From Zerene cesonia (lineage: Eukaryota; Arthropoda; Insecta; Lepidoptera; Pieridae), in assembly GCF_012273895.1 (NCBI RefSeq), contig NC_052129.1:6360028-6424027 (forward strand): DNA of 64,000 nt. The letters run 5' to 3'. Under the pieces are notes generated by a model, which saw nothing but the letters and a program-made list of their open reading frames with translations, made no database searches and was not told the origin of the DNA. Position numbers and translations under genes: made by a program. Below are positions 36,801 to 50,365 of this stretch, piece after piece. Each line of letters begins with the position of its first letter. Within the stretch, counting starts at the first letter, position 1.

Positions 36801-39800
36801 TGTGGGCCAGAGCGAGTGAAATGGCCGAGCGAGCTGCAGCAGCCATCTTTTTCTCTTAAGCGATATTTAACGACACCGCCACAGAGCGGCCGATGATAGT
36901 TTGAGGACGGTCTTCTTCTGGTTGTAGCAAACGAGTTGTACCAGATGGATGTGTGATGGATAGAGTTTAAAACAGTGCAAGTTAATGTACTGGCTTGGAA
37001 GCAACATCCTCGCTCACAGCGCCTAAAACTCATGAAAAATACAATACCTAGTCGTATTTCTTGAAGCTTCGTAATTTGATTTTATATTTGAATACATTTG
37101 CTTCTCTTGACCGGTTGCTGATCAGCACTCAAAGCAATTTTCATTTGCTTATCTTTCAGAAAAGGTTACTCAGAATTTTTAATATTTAAACTTTTTCTTG
37201 TTATGTTCCATTAAAATTTACTTATGTCGTTATAATTTCCAAATGCATATAACCTACAAATGGAAAAAAACCTGGTGTTAGATTGTCACCCCGCTGTTCG
37301 CAGAACAGAATTGCGTGCAAATATTAACAGAGGTCTGCGGCTCACACGGATGCCTCCCGCGTCCGCACTCCACACTAACTAACTCAACAAGCCAGTCTAC
37401 TACAAACTACTAATTTATTTAAACTTCGAGAATCGTGCGCGTAACTAGAAATTAAATGTTATAAGTTCAAACCTATTCAGACTACATAGTTATGTTTTAA
37501 AAATGTTTTTAATTAAACACACATTACGCAAATAAAATAATAAGAATAAAACTATATTTCAATATTTTGAAATTTTGACGTCAAAACTAAAAATTTTGGT
37601 TAAAAATGGACACTTTATTGTGGAAAATGTATTATGGTTGCAAAAATCATTCAATGAAATGGAACACAAATATGAATAACAATTTCCACATAAAGCTACG
37701 GTCCGTGTAACCCAATTGGGGCAAGCATATATTAGATTTACATAAAATAAGCACGCAGGTATAAGCGACGCATGGTCATTAGTCTAATTATTTGCTTATT
37801 AATTATATCAGCTCTGAGCTAAGCCGCGCAAACCGCGGGGCACTCAATTATCGCGTGTGCTGAGTCTGCACTTAGCCAATTAATATTGAGGAGTGTAAAT
37901 TAATGGTTGCAATAATTGACCAATTAGAGTCGCATCTGAGATACCTGATGGCCGAAGGTAAACCTTGTAACGACAGCAGTTACCGGATATAATTATCGTC
38001 TTGGTATCTTATTTGTTATATTTACATTCATATGGATGAATTGATGATACAAACAAAATAATCGATTACAATATTATATAACTTAATGAAACACTATCTG
38101 ACAGTCAGCTTACAAAAGCTGAAATAAACGTCAAGTTACGATATATTTTTTTATTACACGATCTCACATTCAAGGTAAATCAAAACTGGCAAATAGAATA
38201 GGTAAGTATAGAATTGACGAGTAAAGGGTCTATTGTCTATTGTCTAACCTAACTTCCTGAGAGTAAACCTAAACAAATTGCAGCTTATATAGTTATCTAG
38301 TGTCAGGGTTTGTTATTTGCTAGGGTTAAAGACACATCGTTTATCGCAGCTCGTCGCTTGAAAAATGGCGGTCTCCTAACGACGCTTTTTCAAGGATTTT
38401 ATTTTGTTTTGTTCACTTTCTGTTTGCGTCTTGATTAATGCTAAGACCATAACCTACGCTTTAAGCGATTCGAAGCGGTTTCCAACTGTTTCTAATCGGG
38501 TTTTTATCCACGTTTTATGAAGATCTTATATTTTCGCATTTTCGTGTCTGTATTATCGTTGATGAGTTGTGTATGTTCTCTCTAATTTTGTTTTATTTTT
38601 ATATTTGATACCAAGGATGCTTGTATTGAATAGCACTAGTCTATAGCAGTAGCCCACAAGACAAATAAGTAAAAAAATTCTAATTGCTTATTTAAGAAAG
38701 TGGCCATTGTCACTTGTTAAGGCGAAGTTACTATATTCGTGTCCTTTGGCGATGTTGTTTGTAATAAATTTTTGTTGGAGTAACAGTATAAATAATATGC
38801 TTAAATGCAAATCATGTGTTTTTATTTTAACACAGGTAGGTCGCTTCTTAAAATTATACATAGGATTAATTTAACTAACATTATAATGTAATGTTGGATA
38901 AATTCAGTACACACATTTTCGTTTTATTCATATAATATTTAATTAAAAATATTTGTTTTCTAAAAATGAGTAAATATAACACGAGAAGTTGTAGGAAAAT
39001 TAAGCTAAACAAATCTCATTACTCTGAAATGATTGTGTCTACATAGGAAAAAAGGAAAAATTCCGTTGAAACAGCGTGCATGAGTAATGACATTAAAGAC
39101 TTAGCGAAATGAGTGAATACTGGCTCCAGTAGAGGAAGGCGCGCGCCCACCGCACCCCGCACCCTGCTCACATAGCACTGCTATGCTCCGATTTAATTAA
39201 CTACGTATAATCGCGATACTTTAATATATGATTTATCTAATAACACCAAGCGGTAAAAGAAACATAGTCATTAAACCGATAATTGATGTAACTTTACCAG
39301 CATATTGGATAGTCCCCCCCACCACATCCTATAGGGGGAACAAATATAGGATGAAAAATGTGATGAGACACCAAAAACATTGAAGAGTTATCTTTTGGAG
39401 ACCATAACTAATAATTGAGATCAGCTAACTCAATCCTTTCTGAGGGTAGTTATCGTTTTTAACATACGAACTACCTAGTTACTATATTCCAAAATATTTG
39501 AGAAAGTCACCCTGATGGTGGGCGGGCGGTCCACGGGGAAGCGCCACTGGTGCTTAATTTAACACGTGCGAGCGCCGAGCGGGGAATATAAAGCAAACAC
39601 GAGTGTGATCGTTAAGCTGTGACAATGCCTTTTCAACTAGTTTTATAAATAATATACGTAGATAAATAAACTGTAACAAGTGACTCAACATCAGACAATA
39701 TTCGTTTTATTGATGATAGTTATTGATCTAGTCTAATCCAACCAAATAGATTCGAGGGGAAAATATTTAACTCAGAGCTTTCTAGCAAAATTTCCGAGGA

Positions 39801-39821
39801 TTAAGTTTTCACTTTTTTTTT
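33801..39821. other. 6-kb noncoding desert
   Basis: No gene is firmly supported. One GC-rich block, 34093-34220, could be a terminal exon on the plus strand and is discussed as a finding. Mixed-composition, unique-looking patches at 36480-36740, 37720-37990 and 39120-39180 are candidates for regulatory DNA. The rest is AT-rich. Confidence 0.45.
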
Positions 39822-40821
39822 NNNNNNNNNNNNNNNNNNNNNNNNNNNNNNNNNNNNNNNNNNNNNNNNNNNNNNNNNNNNNNNNNNNNNNNNNNNNNNN
39901 NNNNNNNNNNNNNNNNNNNNNNNNNNNNNNNNNNNNNNNNNNNNNNNNNNNNNNNNNNNNNNNNNNNNNNNNNNNNNNNNNNNNNNNNNNNNNNNNNNNN
40001 NNNNNNNNNNNNNNNNNNNNNNNNNNNNNNNNNNNNNNNNNNNNNNNNNNNNNNNNNNNNNNNNNNNNNNNNNNNNNNNNNNNNNNNNNNNNNNNNNNNN
40101 NNNNNNNNNNNNNNNNNNNNNNNNNNNNNNNNNNNNNNNNNNNNNNNNNNNNNNNNNNNNNNNNNNNNNNNNNNNNNNNNNNNNNNNNNNNNNNNNNNNN
40201 NNNNNNNNNNNNNNNNNNNNNNNNNNNNNNNNNNNNNNNNNNNNNNNNNNNNNNNNNNNNNNNNNNNNNNNNNNNNNNNNNNNNNNNNNNNNNNNNNNNN
40301 NNNNNNNNNNNNNNNNNNNNNNNNNNNNNNNNNNNNNNNNNNNNNNNNNNNNNNNNNNNNNNNNNNNNNNNNNNNNNNNNNNNNNNNNNNNNNNNNNNNN
40401 NNNNNNNNNNNNNNNNNNNNNNNNNNNNNNNNNNNNNNNNNNNNNNNNNNNNNNNNNNNNNNNNNNNNNNNNNNNNNNNNNNNNNNNNNNNNNNNNNNNN
40501 NNNNNNNNNNNNNNNNNNNNNNNNNNNNNNNNNNNNNNNNNNNNNNNNNNNNNNNNNNNNNNNNNNNNNNNNNNNNNNNNNNNNNNNNNNNNNNNNNNNN
40601 NNNNNNNNNNNNNNNNNNNNNNNNNNNNNNNNNNNNNNNNNNNNNNNNNNNNNNNNNNNNNNNNNNNNNNNNNNNNNNNNNNNNNNNNNNNNNNNNNNNN
40701 NNNNNNNNNNNNNNNNNNNNNNNNNNNNNNNNNNNNNNNNNNNNNNNNNNNNNNNNNNNNNNNNNNNNNNNNNNNNNNNNNNNNNNNNNNNNNNNNNNNN
40801 NNNNNNNNNNNNNNNNNNNNN
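39822..40821. other. Assembly gap (1000 N)
   Basis: Exactly 1000 N, probably a placeholder of arbitrary length. The two long minus-strand frames running through it are artefacts of untranslated N. A T9 run precedes the gap and a repeat copy follows it. Confidence 0.99.
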
Positions 40822-40866
40822 TCCCCGGTGCGAGCTGGCCCAATTCGTGCCGAAGCGTGCTCGACT
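40822..40866 (-). repeat. Interspersed non-autonomous repeat, copy 4, cut by gap
   Basis: On the minus strand it reads GTCGAGCACGCTTCGGCACG followed by AATTGGGCCAGCTCGCACCG, the head of the family at 4920, 18108 and 24487. The remainder would lie in the N gap, consistent with the gap being repeat-induced. Confidence 0.65.
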
Positions 40867-43800
40867 ACCACATACGAAACATAAATATAAATACTTTAAA
40901 TAGAAATAAAAATAATTCGAAACTTTTCATTCCTTTTCTTATAGCATTAGTGCAACGACTACGATTAAAAAATTAAACAGACAGTCAGTGATACCAGTGA
41001 GTCCAGTTAGATGAAAGGCGAGTTAGTGGGGTTTCCTCGATTACCGGTGACGTACTGATTCATTTAACCCTCATTGGTAAATACATTTCATTATCGCGCG
41101 ATTAACCAACGCTTGCTACTGAGACCAAAACTACGAGTAGGTCGAAGCAACAATTGATTAGAACAACTGAGAGTGGGAGACGACAGAACTATGTAAATAG
41201 TCACAATTAGAGACATATATGTATATTTATATCAGTTAATTTTAGTTCTAATATTAATCCAGTCTCTCTCCATCGAAGGATATGACAGAATCTTCGTCTC
41301 GAGTGAATCGATTTGTCCCGAGTGAATGCTCCGCTGCCGCCACCCGACTGTGTCTGCTTGCTGCACTCTCGGGCCCCTGGCTACAGCACAACACTCGGAA
41401 ATACCTGCCTTAACGATCTAACGATACGGCGAGTATCTATAAATCAATTTCTCTTACCGAAGACGCAGTAAGGCATACGATAGTTGCTGATTTATAAAGT
41501 AATAATATGAATACAGCGGCATATTTATACAGATACGCGTATAATATGCAAATATTTATTGTATGAAAAACGTTAAAAAAGTGTTAGCTTTTATTGATGA
41601 ATCTCGAATTAATATTTTTAGATCTCTTGTTTTGCAGTTGAATTGATTGTCGCATTCTGTGGAGTCTTTAATAAAGATAGATATAGAATATAACCAATAA
41701 ACTAAGACTTATCATAAATTTTCGCTGTTACATAGGACTGCATCGTGGGTTACTATTTAATATGTTCATAGCCGCCACTTTGCTTATCTATACCACAGAT
41801 AACATAATACTACTCTATTCTCATCATTATTACAAGTTAGGTTTATTAATCTTTATTTGTTACATTCACATCGCCAGTGCTCGCCAGTGCTCGCCGGTAC
41901 TCGTATAAGAGAAGATGTGGAAAGATATACAAAATTATAACAAATTTGGCATTAATATAGCTTTACCGACGGTTCAATTGTAACCCACATTTTGGGAAAC
42001 CAGGCAATAAAATAAACATAGCAATTTAAACTTTCAGCGACACTAAAACACCTAAAATTTACGTCTCGAATAACAAAACTATTTCGTATTAAACTATCTC
42101 AATACAAAGGACATAAAAGTGTGTCCATTCCGCAAACCGTTTCTGCGCCAATAAAGCGGGCGTAAAGTTTTATGTCGAATGCGGATCGCATTGCTTCACC
42201 GACTTATTAGTTCCCGCTCGTGCGTTCATACCTCGCATTTCTTTGGAAACTATTCTTCTATTACCTACCTCATATAAGAAATTCATCTACATTTTATGTA
42301 ATGCTACGTTATGATAGTCCTTACAGTAACGCGTCTGGTAGATTAACACGATCAAAGTGTTGTTTACAATACTTAACAAACTCGCATTTAAAATAATCGG
42401 CTGTAAGTATAGATTACATTCACCTTGGGCGTTATATTCTACCCACGGGACCCCAGAGGGAGAGGGCTTCAATTTCAGGACGATAAACAGTTAAATACAC
42501 AAAGGTATAAATAATAATGTACATATATTATATCTGAAATGCAAACTTTATTGTTATATCTTAAAACACAAAATACAAAAATAATATAAATCTAATTGAA
42601 TAATAATCATGTAAAGTTTAGCTGAATAATGACTGAATATATATTAGATTGTGATGTACATATGACTTTATATTTTTATTAATTTATATTTCGATTTATA
42701 TTATGAGAATAAGCTCGATATTTACCTATTTTTACTCATTATTTAAACAAAGCGTCTATAGTATTGTTACCGACCTAAGCTGCTTTGCTAATAATCTTTA
42801 ATGTACAGCATAGTTCCGTTACCAAACTAGTGTATGATTCGGTACACAAGATGGCCCTCGAGAGAGAGTTGCCGGCGCCAGAGGACTCTCAACCGACCCA
42901 CCTCGATACACGTGTATGGAGAGCCCGATTAGCTAGCAGGACCCTCTGAAGTATTAACACTGAGTGCTTCTGTTTTCCCCTTACAAATTTAGTCATATAA
43001 AACCCCGAAATCTCGAAGATGCAATTACATGATATAACCTATAATGAGTTTGAAATGCGTTTAAAGTGAGCACTTCATTTTTAAGTATAGAGTGCTGTTC
43101 GTTGCCTACTTAATAAAAAACCATTAATCACAAAGTTATATTATACGAGTGTAATTTAATTCGCATAATATATTTTTAATACGGTCAGTATCAGATTACA
43201 CCAATAAATGTTGTAAATTTAGTATAACATAAATAGGTACTCATTTATTTATGATAAAGTTTGCATTTTTTTTTAATTAATACCCGTCTTAAACTAAGAT
43301 AAAACTTGTAAATTTATTAACGCGAAATGACATCGAAAGTTGGTACAAAAGTATAATATTATATCACAAAAGTGGGACAAATTAGAAGTTATATTTTCAC
43401 ATTGTTTGCTGGAAAGTCCCAAATCTTAGGGAAATAAGCCCTCGGAACAAATTAGCAAAATTTGAAAACATAAATTACACCGGTCTTTATAAAGGGGAAC
43501 TCGCAACTCGCAAATACAATTATCATCATAATTTCAAGGATTCGCGTATTTTATCGGCTCCTGACGTGTCAGAAAGCGTTAAATCTTCATTCAGAGCAGA
43601 AATAAACATGAGAATTGCCAGCTACACGCAAAAGCCTATTAAGGAATACACGTTACTGAAATTTACAAAAAGTATTCGTAAAGTAACGAACGACTTCAAG
43701 ATTGACACGCGCTTGATATACAAAACATTTCTCAAATCGCCTGTCAACGACACGACGACACAACGACACGCTTCAATGTTTTCCCCAAGTTTTTTCCGAA

Positions 43801-46800
43801 TTTCTGTCAAATCGATACCAGCACGTAGCACGGGGCACGTCGCACCTCGCGCCTCGCAACTGCCTTCCGTAAATGCTTTTCAACTTTGTTTATAACTTAT
43901 GAACTTTGCAAATTTTTGTTACATTTTTGGGCATTCATACATTCAATAGTTATTATAAAAGTATTAATAATTTTATCGTAAATGTGTAACTTATTTTTAT
44001 GGTATATAAAAAAAATATATATATTTTATAGTCTATGGCAAAGCATTGTTTTAAAAACTCAAACTTACCTTAACTGAGACATAATAAGGAAACCGGGAGT
44101 CGTTTTTACATTACTTGTAAGTAACACTCATTTACATTCAGTTTCATAACAAAGAAACAAAACAATAGCAAATAAATAGCAAGTAACAACATATCCCCGA
44201 GCGACGAGCTCTCCGGAGGCGATTTCAGTAATTTATTCCGTCCCCGATTAAAAGATAATTGAATACGCATCGCAACCTTTTGTGCTGCTTCTAACTCGCT
44301 TCATTTTGTTAAACGGTAGCGCTGGAAGCACTAACTCTTTTGGTTAACACTCATTATTATACGACTGTATTTATATTATTAAGCTAACGTGGTAATTTAA
44401 TCTATTAGAACTTTCGCGTCGGTTGAAAATATGTACATTACAATTTTTTTTTTATTTACGGACTTTTGACAATTATCATGAAATATATAATTACCATTGC
44501 ATACTCATTGACCAATTTACTTAATCGACAAACGGGAGATTGTAAACCAAATACAATGTTACGCAGAGGAGGAACTAAAGACGTTATTTTGCACGGATAT
44601 CTGGCCAGACCAGATGGCGTTGATATTTGATACGGAATAGCAGTATTTTGATTGTTTGCACAGCAATATCTATTAGTGCGCCAATAATGGAGCTCGCTAC
44701 ACTAATTAGGTCAGTCCGGCCATTACACTCGCACAGGATCGAGGAATTACTGTAGCTGATTTACATACTTACCTATAGATTTACAAAAACTTTATTGTAG
44801 AAGTGTACCCCTCATTTTCTCTCTGTTCAATTCCACTATTTATCATATGGATACATAAGGTCGGAACACATTACAAAACCAAAGTTTAAAAAACTCTTAA
44901 GATTTTTATTTACGATTTAACATAGGTCGGATTTCCGATTTATTGAGTATTTGTATATTGTTAAAGTATGTATGTATATTGAGTTTAGTGTGACTCAAGT
45001 CTGTAACTGAAAATAGATATAGGTAAGAGTATTAAGTGATACTAAATTCAGATGATCATATAAATATTATGTGACAAATTTTGGAACCGACTGTTAGTGT
45101 CCTGTGCAGGCAGACAACGCCTCAGCCTCGCTCCCCTCAATTAAATTCTAAAACCGCGCTGGTATTGTCTTTACTTTGCGGGTGAACCTTTAAACAAACT
45201 TGTTAAGCCGCGAGTCAAAATTAACTGAAGTTCGTTAGTGAATTTTAGCCCGCGTAAACAATATAGTAGATTATATCGGAATACATTTACATAAAACGTG
45301 GAAAGCAAGACTGCGAATATACTTTCATATCGTATATAGATCGTGAATCAAATATCTGTACATTTATTATTCCTAATCAAATACCGACTTTTGATATAAA
45401 TGTTTAAGTAATCGCCCACCAAGCAAGCATATAATTAATGTAACTTTAAGTAACCCGAAATATCCAAGACTCGAATCTTTAATTAAACAAGTGAACCCAC
45501 TCCGTCTGATTTATTTACTTTTTAATTACATTCACTGACAAACCGCTCGTATATTTTTTGGGGTTTATTCGCTTGCCTTGAACAGCCATTAGATTTACTT
45601 CAGGGTTTTAAATGTTTCTTTTAGTTTAAAAGAAAACCTATTTTCTAAGACAGATTACTTCTTTCATAATATAGATTTGTTTCTTTGTTATTTTATATTA
45701 GAGCTGGCAACAGAGCTGTTCTTTATCTGACAGTAAGAGATCACTACCGCTCAGGAAGATACCGCCAACTCGTCGCACAATGCACACTAGCATTTGCAAG
45801 CTTCTATTTCACGCCGGTCTACTGGGGGGTGCGATACTTTCCCCACATACATATTGCCGCATACATATTCCCACATAAATGTAACGGAAAGCCTCAAATC
45901 CTGATCAGTTAAACATCGTCTGACATCCCACAGTCAATTAAGACTACTTTCCTTATAACATCACACAGTAACTTGTAGCGAATTCGTATGTGCGCTTTTG
46001 AAGATCTCATTTATGCAGTCTTACCCTTGCTTTCTTGGCATTTCCTACCCTTTGCATTGGCGCGGAGAATTGCGACGCGATCACATTACGTGGATGCTAA
46101 ATTGATGCGAGATTGGCTCCGCCTGAGGGAACCCGGCTCGCGCTCGTGTCGGTGTGACGACCTGCGACACGAAAAATTATTTTATTGAAGTGTGTCTGAC
46201 CTAAAGATTAGAAATTTGAAGGAAGCAACGTACTTGCCATTGACATCTAGTTACTAATGCAGCGAATAGTTCAAAGATTTCAAATGAGTAGGCAACTACA
46301 ATTTCAATTTATTATGTAGGTATTAAATTATAGCGCAATCAAAAGTCGTTGCTTTGGAAAACACATCGACACTTAAAGCATAACAGGTCTGAAAGCTTGA
46401 TGAAACTAATTATGAGTGGTGCATTCAGTTCTGGAGTCTTAAAATTTTAACATAAAGCCTAAAACTAACATAATATTTCACCAGGAGAATTTTGAAAGGT
46501 GAGCGGCGAGCGGCGAGCGGCGAGCGCAAACACAACCTGCCAAATGAAATGTCCTACGAAGGTACAGATTTTATTAAGAATTTGGATTAAATTATTAAGC
46601 AAGTAGTATAGATCACAATAAAAGCTAGTCGTCGTCATTGTCGTCGAGGCGATGAGACACCCACAAGGCAATATGTAAAGAAAAAAAGCAAATACTAGCA
46701 AGACTAGTCACTAGAGTCTTAGACTGTAAACGAGCATCCGAACTCTTGAGAGCTCAACAAACAGCTCGATTTATTAAAATTAAATAATGGAACAGCATAC

Positions 46801-48137
46801 GATATCGAGTACTTCAAAAAGAATAAGGCAATTAAAATTGAAATAAACTATGTGGTCTATATTGCATGTGCCTCCTGCATCTGTAATGGCCAATTCAGAT
46901 TTAGACGTAATATTCACATGCCTACATCTAATTTTCTCTATTTTTAAAGTAATTTATATAATATAATATCTATAATATAACATCTTTGTAAAAAAAATTA
47001 ATAAACTTTTTACCTTGACAACTAGTTATTGTTTATCAAATCAATTTTTTATATTTATTTTTTATTTCGTACAGAACCTAGTGTGTTTGTGCGCTCCACT
47101 ATATCGGTTTCGGGTAAACACAGTGGCTTCAACAATTGAGCTTTTTGAAACTTTTTTCCAAATAGAAATTTATTTGAAACTTTCTGTTTTCATCAGGTTT
47201 TTGTATAACGCAGCTAGCAATATGTTTTTTCATTCATAGTAGACCTTTTGTTATGAACATAATTTGATTTGATTTTTATCGTACGATCTCCGATTTGACT
47301 CTATCTCTGTTTCAAATTTTATCCAAATCCGTTCACCGGCTTAGTCGTTAAGAAAAACATACAGACAGACAGAGTGAGTACGCAGAAAATAATAGATTTT
47401 TCAATCTGCGCATATGTTTTTTGCATTTAAAAATTCAAATAAAAGAAAAAACGGAAACGTAAGTGATATAATATATGGTATTTTATCTTTGGTTTATATG
47501 TATTATTGTATTGTTAACTATAGGTGCTAGTAGATTGCAAATGAAAATTGTTTTCTTAAACTACGTAATTCGAATAAAGCAGGGTGCATCAGTTAGTAGG
47601 TGTAACATGTAAACTGAATATAAAACTTAGTTACAGATGCTGGTGGTGCGTGGCGCGCGGGTATCGGGGTTCAATTACGGATGTCAACGAGCGCTGCGAA
47701 GTTGGAAAATATTCCACGAAAATGGCTCAAGTTACGCAGAATCTCGAAATCTCTCGAAGTTTACCTAACTGTGTGAAAATCTGCGTGATAAATTGGTGGT
47801 TAATATGCTCGCTTCGAGTTCTTGCTAGGTTTCATGAATTTGGGAAGGTTCCGTATGGAATCATTCATATTTCATCATGTTTTCATGATGTACGTATATT
47901 GTAGTTTACCGAAATGCAGCTATGCAATCTGTTGATGACATTTGTTTTGTATAAACGGAGTTCATAACATTTATTATAAAATATCAAATTGCAACTTTTG
48001 TATTTGAATTATATCTGTCACCATATACCATATAATACAATTATAATGAAAAATAAGCCGGCTCCATCGACTGTTATTCTCTATCAGTTAGAAATAATTT
48101 CGTGTTGCTTAACTTAACACTTAATAAATGTGAAGGA
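40867..48137. other. 7.3-kb noncoding desert
   Basis: No gene is supported. Small features are: a CGCCAGTGCT direct repeat at about 41870-41892; three and a half copies of GAGCGGC at about 46502-46527; and a LINE-like tail around 47310-47400 (AAATCCGTTCACCGGCTTAG, then ACATACAGACAGACAGAG). GC-mixed patches at 41280-41400, 42835-42960 and 44690-44750 have no readable function. Confidence 0.45.
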
Positions 48138-48153
48138 GTGTACCTAAATAAGT

Positions 48154-48375
48154 GAACTCCCGTGTTCCTTAGTGGGGTATGGGTGGTGGGGTATGGGATG
48201 AGATTCATCTGTGTCACTGACGGATTTTCTTTATGGACAAGTAGTTGAACAGCTTTCTGTGTTCTGCCAGACCGAGACATTTCTTTTTTTTCGTTCTCAC
48301 TGGGAATCGAACCCAGGACGGTTTCGATTCCTGGTTCTACGATCACGCGTTAACCACTATACCAAGGAGGCGGTG
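48154..48375 (-). mobile_element. tRNA-derived SINE with 16-bp target duplication
   Basis: On the minus strand the head reads CCTTGGTATAGTGGTTAACG (A-box-like TGGTATAGTGG). It has a good B box GGTTCGATTCC (rc, near 48306-48316) and the body CGGTCTGGCAGAACACAGAA. It ends GGAACACGGGAGTTC. A perfect 16-bp target-site duplication, GTGTACCTAAATAAGT, flanks it at 48138-48153 and 48376-48391. It belongs to the same family as 19401-19571 but has an extra insert of about 45 bp between the ACTACTTGTCC and CCCATACCCCAC blocks and a local duplication of GTGGGGTATGGG. The long, perfect duplication points to a comparatively recent insertion. Confidence 0.92.
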
Positions 48376-48391
48376 GTGTACCTAAATAAGT

Positions 48392-50024
48392 ACTTGTTTA
48401 TTTATGTGGGAGACGATCTTTTCACATAGACTTCACAGGGAAGGATAATAATACTATAAACAATACGTAAAACACGCAAAACTGGATTTATTAAATATAA
48501 AAATTAACAAAACGCATTGAGTCATTATCGTTACAAGTAAGAGCTTCTAACGGTCAGCAATACAGCATTGTTTCATTCACGCCGTCCTTCCATTCTTCGT
48601 TATTGACAGTCTCAAAAACAATGTATAGAATTGTGACACGAGCTCTGCGCAGTCCCGGGTTCCCACTTCACAGTACCAACAGTACATTGTAACGCAAAGT
48701 TTGTCAGCGGCAAGATAAATAGTGGAGTAGTTATCTTCCGCTAATGGAGCCCCTCCCCGCGCCGCACCACCCGACCCTCGCGCCTCCACACCCGCGCGGC
48801 TAATGGCTGCTTTGTTTAAATGACAACAGCCAAGAAAAATGTGTGCTAAGAAAATATTAAGTGACAATAAAGTAGGTACATTGGTTTTGAGGAATAGCTG
48901 CTCTGCGGCGCCTTCGTGTGGTACACGCGAGCCGTGCACTCCGTAGTCCGTACACATTCAGTTAGTCGTGGTTATTTATGAGTGTGTAATTCGTACTAAT
49001 ACAAGTTGATACGTATTTGTGAGATTAAACCGGTAAATGGCTTTCGAAACGAAACAAGTTTTGCAAATATCCTGAGTAAGAATTCAAAAAAAATTGCCTC
49101 ATACTCGGGCATACAATGCTATACGTAACACATAACAATGCGTTCAGAGCGCTCATGGAGCTGCCTCGCCGCTGCAGCGCGTCATGGATGTTACATGAAG
49201 CAAGGATTGATTGTTTTTATAGAATTATACGAAAGAGCTATGCGCCTCTGGTGCGTCGGCTGCGCGGGAGTGCCAATAGCGTGTAGAAAATGATAGCTGA
49301 GCGGTTCGATGGTTCACTTGAACGTGCAGTATTATGTTATCTGTGCTTGAACCATTAAGAGCTATGCTAGGATATAAATAATTGGTAACGTTTTGACGTT
49401 TTTGTTTTTAATCAAATAATGATTATAATTGTAAATGTAATGTTTGCTATGTATTGTAATATGAGTCTATGTTACGTAAATATAAATAAATGATCATATT
49501 CTTTTTATTGACTTCAAAGGAATCTCTGTCATTGAGTAGTTGTAACAAAAAAGCGATTGCAAAAACTATAGAAACAAAGAGCGCTGCAAGCTCAAGCCCG
49601 AACCGTCGAATCTCAATGAACAAACGCCCACAACTGCTTCCCCGGGCGAGCGCCAGCTGAGCGCGCCTCGCTATCGAGTATCGAGTAGCGACTCGCTTTC
49701 GGTCTCAAAGCGCTTTCAATGAACACGAAGGGCTTTGAATGAATTACTATTCCGATAGAGTTAGCAGACCTTCACAAAAAGTCGCTCAAACGGACCCCAT
49801 TCAGCGATTTGCAGCGCTTCACTGAGCAACGGTGTGTCTTCTGCTGATATAAGTCGGGTAATGGAATTTTTGTTCGACAAAAAGAAAATATTTTTTACAG
49901 CAGCTGCCGGTAAATTGCTGGAAAGATTTAAACGCGAATGTCTCGCAATCGAATATGTAGTAGTCTTAAAATCAATGGTTACAATAAAATCGATGGTAAT
50001 AAGCGATAGACGTTTGCTTTTGAA
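48392..50024. other. Noncoding stretch with GC-richer islands
   Basis: No gene is supported. Islands at 48560-48970, 49130-49330 and 49560-49850 stand out from AT-rich flanks. The last contains AAGCGCTTTCAATGAACACG and a TATCGAGTATCGAGTAGCGA direct repeat. The minus-strand frame at 48577-48957 and a 51-codon frame at 49138-49293 have no recognisable domain. Confidence 0.45.
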
Positions 50025-50365
50025 CCGACTTCCAAAAACGAAATGGAGGAGATTTCATGTTCGTCTAACTGTAATTATTTTTGTTAACACCATTCATTTA
50101 TGTAATTCATTCTTTATGTCAGAGCTGGATATTACTTATTTAGTTTTATTGATTTGCCATACATATTATATCGTTTTCTTTCTTCCATATCTATAAAAAA
50201 GGAACAATTTTTAAGTATTAGCACTCAAAAATTGAGAAATACTCATTTTATAATATTACCTTTGTACAAAAGAAGTTACTTTGGTAACATCTTCCCATGC
50301 ACTTATCGTGTAACGGTGTAAAAATACGGTCCAATTGAGAACCTCCTTCGTTTTTGGGTATGTTG
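50025..50365. repeat. Retroposon tail pieces in opposite orientations
   Basis: At 50028 the plus strand reads AACCGACTTCCAAAAACG then GGAGGAG. At about 50330-50365 the minus strand reads CCAAAAACGAAGGAGGTTCT CAATTGG. Both are versions of a tail I know from lepidopteran repeats (ACCGACTTC…GGAGGAGGTTCTCAATT). A third trace lies in the EPS8-like intron at about 63015-63045. Confidence 0.5.

Noticed and set aside
39801..40871. Two minus-strand frames of about 350 codons
   Set aside because: They consist almost entirely of untranslated N across the 1000-N gap; only a few flanking codons are real sequence.
49138..49293. 51-codon frame MRSERSWSCLAAAARHGCYM…
   Set aside because: Short, without homology that I recognise and without splice or promoter evidence; it may just reflect a GC-richer island.
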